The notes beneath the pieces were generated by a model. It worked only from the letters and a program-made list of their open reading frames with translations. It was not told where the DNA came from and did not search any database. From positions 12,118,194-12,182,193 of the forward strand of contig NC_135552.1 in assembly GCF_964340395.1 (NCBI RefSeq): DNA of 64,000 nucleotides. Reading direction: 5' to 3'. A program made the position numbers and the translations under genes. This DNA comes from Glandiceps talaboti. Its lineage: Eukaryota; Hemichordata; Enteropneusta; Spengelidae. Positions 52,601 to 61,600 of the stretch are shown in pieces (positions within the stretch are counted from its first letter, which is position 1; every line of letters begins with the position of its first letter).

Positions 52601-55600
52601 GTAGCACCATATACTTGAAAGATTTTATACATGTCTTACATCACAATGTCCGAAGACACAGCATACTATACTGTCTAACGTATCACATCCTCAACAATAG
52701 AGGGTGCTATACACTTGAAAGGGCTTATATATCACATCCCCAACACTAGATAGTGCTACATACTTGAAAGGTCTAATGTAGCACATCCCCCAACACTAGA
52801 GGGTGCTATATACTTTAAAGGGGTATTGCATTCCCAACACTAGAGGGTGCTATATACTTGAAAGGGGGTATCGTATACAAAATATGGAGCGTCGCAGTCA
52901 CACGTCAACGAACATATATCTCTATGTGGTCGATGAGGGCGCACAGTACAAGGTTGTTCGAGTACGATAGAGTATGTTATGTAGATGGTATCGGTACATA
53001 CAAAATAATTCATTTAGCGTCGATTCTAGTAAAGCGAAGTTCCGAGGACTGTGAGAGAGTCTACCCCAACACTAGCGGGTGCTATATACTTGAAAGGGGT
53101 CACATCTCCAACACTAGAGGGTGCTATATACATGAAAGGTGTATAATATCCCCAACACTAGAGGGTGCTATATATACATGTACACACACCTGACATAATT
53201 TGTCCAATGTTAGAGTATGAGTAGGACCACCTTCCTGAACCAATACAGCAGCTAATACTTCATCTGCACTCCCTAACTCTATATAGTCCACTCTACCACT
53301 GCTGGAGTTAGTGGTCATCTGAATTGGTTCCTCTTCCTGAGTACAAATCAAAACCAACATCAAAACATAGAACAAACGCTGATAGAGTGAATTATTTATT
53401 TCTATGCTAGATTGATTTTAACTGAATACATGCAAAGTTTAACTTTCTTTTGACTAAGAAAGAGCCAAGACTACTTACCGGTGAAGACCAGTTACCAAGA
53501 CAGTCCAAATCACGTATATAGGCTTGGTAGTGGCCACCATAACCACTTCCTCTATGAATGACCACAGAAAATAACTCATACTGTGTATCTCCACCAGATG
53601 CTATCTGTCAAGTTATAAGATAGATAATGGTATAAAGGTTATTATATTATATCAGTATTTTGATCGTGCAAATCGACAGATCTGATTGGTCTAGACAATA
53701 AACTAACACGTCTAAAATAGTGATAATGCACAGTTAGTGCGACACTCTAAGTGGCCCTGAATGAGAATAGTATATACTCATTTTTTGATCGCTGTCGTCT
53801 GCATCCATCATGGCTGCCGTATTTGTAGCATCGATTGCCAACACAATAAGTCGTTTATGCTGTACACTAATATTTTCCCTAGCTGGGGGAAGTGACTAAG
53901 ATATCCAAAACCCTAGAATCATCTGATGATTTCTCAAAATCATCATCTTAGAGCAGCTTAGCATAAGTCAACAGCATAGCTCTTGGCCCTATTCACTGCA
54001 AAATGCAGACACAGTGAGGCAGATTACGATATGTGAATCGGTCACAAAACGAATTTAACCATTCATGCCACTGTACAAACTAAGCAAAACTACAAATATT
54101 TGCTGCACAGTATTAAAATATTCATCGTTTAAAGATAAATTTAGTGGCATTGTCCTTTCCTTCATATTGTGCTATAGTCCCCAAATAAATGGAAGGAATC
54201 ACAATTGCGATTCATTTTGATTCTAAAGTGCCATTTAAAAAAAATTTGATGCAAATTTCAATAATATAATAGCAATAAACTACCCCTGGGGTTGGTATAC
54301 TCCTTGATTTTGACCAGTTCCCTCCATATACACATTGAGATACACAATAGTATACAACATAATCAAAGCAAGACTTCAGGTGAATCCACTCAGTATTTCA
54401 ACTGTTGTCAAGAACAAGTCTTCAAATTCTCGGTATCTGAAATAGAATATTACTGCCTCGGCATATCATAACAATACCGAACATTCGATTTCTTGGTTGA
54501 CACCATAACTTCCACTCCACACACTTTAGATGCATTACTTTAGGCACGTGTGAGAATAAGTCGACATTCTTGTTCTATTTATTATAGGTATCAAGAATTA
54601 GAACCATACAAAATTTCAAAAACATCAGAAATCACTTACACTTTCACAGAATGGTGCCATGTCTATCTCCATAGGAAATGTAAATTTTCCAGTTTCTTTG
54701 TATCTTTCATATTTGACGAAATCATAGCTGAATCGTAGTAGAGAAATAGTTAAGACAGTTGGTAAGGCACGTAGCTTGGCTCCCTGTATACAAAGACAAC
54801 AAAAAGTGAAATAGTTACAAGTACACACTGACTTTCATGAGTACACGTCTTTCTCACCACCATTGTTATAGCAGTGATCCACTGTTGCATCATGGGAGTT
54901 AGCAGATATACATATGTTTTAGATAAACACTGAATATTTATGGCTATTTATCTGAAGCACATAATGGTAGGAGTCATGAATATTCATCGTTCAGCTAATG
55001 GATATGAATATCTTGCAAGTCTCGTGAGGCAGTAGTAGTGGAGCACTGCTCGAAAAATGGTGAAATAAAGTTGCAATTTATTGTTTTTTTATAGTTGAAT
55101 CATAAGAAATTTAACTGATGTGAAATCATGTAACGACTTTCAAGAATCCAAAATTTATGACTATATATTTTTATTTCTTGGAGTGGTGTTCCCCTTTAAA
55201 CTACTGGGACTGGTACACATCCATTTACAACAGTACATCATAACCCATCAATAAACTACGGTTATACACCGGTTTTCAAGAATACACCATGTCCCTGCAT
55301 ACCAACCTTTTTGGCATCTACAAGTTTCCTACAGACTTCACATCTGTATTGGTTGTTGCCAGACATCAATTCCATTTCGTTGTAGAATGAATTGAGTGCA
55401 TCCTCCAAACCTTGAAACCCAGCCACAGGTAATGTCAAATCTAGGAAGTCCTCCTGTAATGTCAAACAATAATGGAATGCATCACAGTACAAAACATACA
55501 AGAACAGTTGAAACTATAATGTCCTCTTCAGAAAGTTAAAGTATTGACGCATTTACCAAATAAGTCAACATGTACATGTACGCCAAGAGAACTCATACAT

Positions 55601-58600
55601 GTATGTTTTTTTAATTTATTTTTAACACAATCAAAAGTAAAGCTAGTACATTCTTTTTGTATTGATTGCTTCAGTTGCCATGGTTACTTTACTTGTTATT
55701 CAGTCACACTATACATTTACTTTGCTCTTGTTTTGCCATTCTTTATTTTCTAGACAAATGGTCTGTGTTTTGAATACCTAGATCACCTTACTGTCAAATA
55801 CAACTGTTGACATCAGATCGTGAATGAACGGAACCTGTTACAAACAGGGAAAGTAAACAACTGAATTGGATTAATAGCACTTGGCACAGTATGTTGTAAG
55901 TACAGAGATTTATGTTAGATTTCATAATTTGATAAGAACAGTTGTATGGCTTTTTACATAATTGTTCATCTTCCAAATCTCCAGTTCCCCTGGCATTTCC
56001 TGCACACATAAAACTGTTCTTATCAAACCATGAAATGTAATACAAGTCTCTGCTGTTACACACTTGTACTTTTTTCTTGAATATTGGTGCTCCTCACCAG
56101 GTGTATTACCATTTCTTTGAAATGGACACACTTTTATTCTTTTATATCTGGTGAATAAAATCAATTCAAATCAATTTAATTCAATTCCAATATGCTGTGC
56201 CAAGTGTTGTTAACAACTAATTTGTTTACTTTCCTTGTTTGTAACAAGTTCCATTCATTCACACTCTGATGTCAGTAGTTGTAACGTAGAAGTATGTATG
56301 AATGTAACAAGTTCCATTCATTCACAGTCTGATGTCAGTAGTTGTAACATAGAAGGATGTATGAATGTAACAAGTTCCATTCATTCACAGTCTGATGTCA
56401 GTAGTTGTAACATAGAAGTATGAATGAATGTAACAAGTTCCATTCATTCACAGTCTGATGTCAGTAGTTGTAACATAGAAGTATGTATGAATGTAACAAG
56501 TTCCATTCATTCACAGTCTGATGTCAGTAGTTGTAACATAGAAGTATGAATGAATGTAACAAGTTCCATTCATTCACAGTCTGATGTCAGTAGTTGTAAC
56601 ATAGAAGTATGTATGAATGTAACAAGTTCCATTCATTCACAGTCTGATGTCAGTAGTTGTAACATAGAAGTATGTATGAATGTAACAAGTTCCATTCATT
56701 CACAGTCTGATGTCAGTAGTTGTAACATAGAAGTATGTATGAATGTAACAAGTTCCATTCATTCACAGTTTGATGTCAGTAGTTGTAACATAGAAGTATG
56801 TATGAATGTAACAAGTTCCATTCATTCACAGTCTGATGTCAGTAGTTGTAACATAGAAGTATGTATGAATGTAACAAGTTCCATTCATTCACAGTCTGAT
56901 GTCAGTAGTTGTAACATAGAAGTATGTATGAATGTAACAAGTTCCATTCATTCACAGTCTGATGTCAGTAGTTTAACATAGAAGTATATATGAATGTTGT
57001 CCTACCTCTCTCTCACTAACTCTTCCACATTCTTGACAAATGATCTACAAAGTGAGAAAAAAAATATCATATGAATATCATTAAAATGACAAAATATGAA
57101 ATATGGTATTTGACAAAACAGTCCAATTTTCAAACTTGTTTTATTATACATGATAAGAATAAAATATGTTTTCAAAATTTAGAGAAATGATCCAAAATAA
57201 ATTCTTTGTAAGTTTGTGATTTATAAAATGTTGTGTTCTACTTTTTGAAAAAAAAAATTTATATACTAGTATGTAAAGTTGCTGTGATTTACGAAAAATA
57301 AAAATGATAATTAACTTGAAAACATGTGGCATTGTGAAGGACAATACACAAACTATTTGACTATTGAAATACATACAAAGAATGCAATGATGCGTTGAAG
57401 GAATGTTAACTCCTATAAGTATTACACCATCCACTACAGCAACATCATTGTATGTCACACACTGCTGGGTTGATTTGTATCATGAATGTTTTAAAAAAGT
57501 CAACCTAACATTCTAGAAGGGACAATAAAAACCATCCGTGCTGGTATGTGAGGAAACTGTTCTATACAGCCAAACTTTGATTTCAAATTCACATGATGTT
57601 CCAAAGTGTTTTTTCTTTGCGTGAAAGCAACCAGACGTACCCATCAATGCTGGTGGTGGTGGTGGTGGTAGGAATATAACTGTAACATGCAAACACTGAT
57701 AACCCAGAGACTTAGCTATCTGGCTTGATGATGTCATTCACCAGAAAAGCCAATATACTGTGTTAGATAGCTAAAATTCTGGGAATGTCAAAAGGTTTTG
57801 AACCACATAGATTGCAGGTTAGTCCCCCTCCCCCTCCCCCTCCCCCATCCTATGTTAAAGATAACTATTTTCAATCAGCTTGGGATTGAAGGTACATGTA
57901 CAGATAGTGATATCCCCCCCCCCCCCCCACACACACACACACACAAAGTTGGCTTGTATCATTAGCCACTGGTGTTCCAGAATACCCTTAGCATCTCACT
58001 ACCATACTGTGCTACAGAACCCCTTGATTTGCAGTGTAGCTTTCAATATGCCATCAGTTGTGCCCTGTGTCGTTCCAAATTATCTTGAAGTATAGCAGAC
58101 CACAATCTTACATTCCATATTTGTGCCAACATATTTCTCGTAGAAAAGTTTAGCACTCTTTTGATGTGAAAATCAAGTCTGAATTAGGAGATTTTAATAC
58201 TGGTAAATTCTACAACTCTGTGTGGTATAGGTCAGATTGTTAATGTTTAATTTGGTGAAGTTCATCATAATTTATGATTATTTCAGCACATCACGACAAC
58301 TTGATATTTATCACTTTAATAATGTTTAATACACCTCGGGGAACAATTTCGCTAAAAAATGAAAGTTATTCAAATCTCTCTAAATCATAGCTAGTGGAAA
58401 CTGTCGATGTCCAAATCTTGCTATATGAAAGCTTGTTTCTAGTTTCCAATAGCAAAGGCAATTCGGTGGCTCACCGCTTGATTTCAAAGAAATCACCAAT
58501 ACTTTTCCATCATGTTACCATAACGCAGTATTTGGTAGGAGCTTTTTTTTTTTTGGTTCTAAAATAAATAGGTTAATCTTAATATCTCTATTTCAAAAAT

Positions 58601-61600
58601 TTGTATGGTAACCATGATTTTTTTTCTTGAGTTAAACTGAGATTTGGTTGGAGTTTTCTTGAATGAAGTAACAGCATACAGTTAAAACTTGTATTTTTGA
58701 GGTCTGTGCTATGTTAATCATCGCCCCTATGGGTAGGATGGCGGTTAAATCAAGCATACTGTGCCTGTAGCTGTCACATTACATGGTACATTATTTATCA
58801 TGAAATACTGACAGTTACACCCTTGTTATTCATTTATAGGAGTCAGAAAGTCTGGAGTGGCTCATTCACAACTAAAATGGATTTCAGATTTTGAAACTGC
58901 TTTTAATATCAAACAACCATGTATGTTAGAACAAGCTGTCTTTTTTTTAAAAATGAGGCAATATAGAAACATGTCCATCATTTGGGATGAATTGAATTTA
59001 GGGACATTCTTTCTTTATGATTCAACTGTACGAGTCACATTCAATGAAACATGGGGATATTATTTGTATGAATCACAAGCTGTAATGTTTACCCACTCTT
59101 GTAAACCCATAATCCTCTTTGCACCAGTTGTACGACACGTGCTGTGATTGTTGGCAGACCCAGAAGACTGATCTAGCAGTGAAAAGTGTTAACATGAACT
59201 ATTTTAATAAATTTGATAAAAAATCTGGGATTGATGAGAGAAATGATATTTTTGGTTATATTTTCTCTGAGCACGATCAGACCATAACAAGTATAACCAT
59301 TACCTGATTGACGATAGCACCATGGTAAAGTTTTGAGATCAGATCTTGTCCCGCCGTGCCAACCAGAGAACTCTCTACTGCACTGAATAAAATGCGATTC
59401 AATTCCTGCACATCATGCTGTTGTAACTCCTGTAAAATACCAAAGTGTATGCAGGGAGTCACATGATGTCTGCAATGGTGAGAAGACAACAATCACAACT
59501 GTCTACTTCCAATCTCATCAAAATGTACAACATGTTACCTAGACTGGAGTAGTATATGCAGTGCACAACACATTCAACAACTGTCAAACATTCTAAATAT
59601 CCAAATTTCACAAATTTTGTCGATTATAATAACTGTTATCCCAATACAACTACATGTAGTACATTTTTCTAATGATAGGCTTTTCTGTCAAAAAACTCTC
59701 TCTATTTACAACACATTCAACAACTGCCGTACATCAAAAAATCCAAATTTCACCAAGAATGCTGATAAAAAGTATTTATCACAATTCAGACCTTGTTTTG
59801 CCAAAAAATCTCTTTACTCACTCCAATATACAAGGTAAGATTGAAGCAAATTTGTGCATGTAGTCTAACTTTCGGAATGATATTTTTTGCCAAAAAGCAC
59901 TGACTATGCGATAAAATTTAAACAAATTGTACATTATGTTACTATAATGTCGAGAGAAAATTTCTTCAACTCAAAAATAACATTTAGTTTAGATAAATTG
60001 CAACAAACTATATAAATTATGATACAACAGCCATAAATGATCAAAAACAATCTTGTTATTGTCACAGACATGGTCGTAAAAAAAATCAAATAAAATTTCA
60101 AAATGTCACCTCATTATTTGTCCAACCAAAGCTATCCGTCAGGTCTGCTGTGCTGGCACTTTGTTGATCCAACAGAAGAAGTCTGGAAAATAGTCTCTGA
60201 AGTTGAATAGGAATAACACGAACCTATCAAGATAAAAATGGGATGCAAGTTTATGAAATGGACATTAAGAACACGGCATGGTCAGTTACAAAAAAAAGGC
60301 GCACCCATCAACACGCACACTACTAACATTAGTAATGAAAGAGTGAGATTTTCCCTTACTTGATCATGTTAGACTTACAAAACATACATAACGATAAATT
60401 TATAGACAACAACTGGTTGTTATGTAGATTTGATTTCAGGAATGGGTATTGGTAGAATACTGAAAAATTATACATTTCAATGATCATTTGAAATATTTGA
60501 TTGCGGGAGGCCATGTTGAAAAGTAATGACACCATTATATCCAGGAAGAGAAGTACGGCCATCACCACATGATCAATTACTTGAAGTATACCGGTACTTT
60601 TTATCAACAAATAAGTAACACATAAACCAGTCAAACTGAAACTCGAAATCTGAGAAACTTCCATACTTATCCTACCATCAATATCAGGTAAATACTTCAT
60701 GCTTCTTGTCAGTACTTCACTAAATCTGTACCACAGTGGCAAAAAAAATGTGCTTTGAGAGTCCAGTCAGACGGGTAACAGTGTGGGTGTTACATCAGAT
60801 TACATCCCAGCACAGCATTAATTTCAGTCAGTTGAATACAGACAAGCAGACACTATTCACATGGTAATCACTCTAAGGTCAGCTAAGGTCAACAGGAAGG
60901 ACCATGTGACTTGGATAAATTAACTACCGTACAATTTTTTTTTTCTAACTGTGACAAAACTTTGTAATATACCTTTAATAGTATATGTATCCAGGAAAAA
61001 GGCACACATGTAATTTATAGAGATTCCTGAAAAAGGTTTCATTTTTCTCTCAACATGTTGATTAAGTAGCAAGTGTTTGGCAAAAGCATACAAATTAATC
61101 AAATTGACAATCAATAAATCATTAATCATACGTCTATTCATTCTAAATACATAATAAATATGTCACAAGTTATCAAACTTACATCCGATAATTGACCAGA
61201 ATCACCATGGCAATACAACACCACATATAAAGCTACACCATACAATCAAAGTCACAATATGGGGAAAGCTAGACTATACCAAGTCACTATGGGGACATTT
61301 AGACTATACCAAGTCACCATGGCAATGACTAGATTATACAAAGTTGCCATGGGGATGACTAGACTATACCAAGTTGCTGACTAGACTATATCAAGTCACC
61401 TTGGGGATCATGGGTGATTGCCATGGGGAGGGTTAGACTATACAAAGTCACTATGGGGAGGGTTAGACTATACAAAGTCACTATGGGGAGGGTTAGACTA
61501 TACAAAGTCACTATGGGGATGGCTAGACTATACCAAGTCACTATGGGAGGGTTAGACTATACCAAGTCACTATGGGGAGGGTTAGACTATACCAAGTCAC

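Noticed and set aside
56550-56981. 143-codon ORF of VTSSIHSQSDVSSCNIE repeats
   Set aside because: By-product of the 63-bp minisatellite (21 codons per unit), antisense in a USP40 intron.
58857-59147. 96-codon plus-strand ORF (WISDFETAFNI...)
   Set aside because: Antisense in a USP40 intron, AT-rich composition, no recognisable family or splice context.
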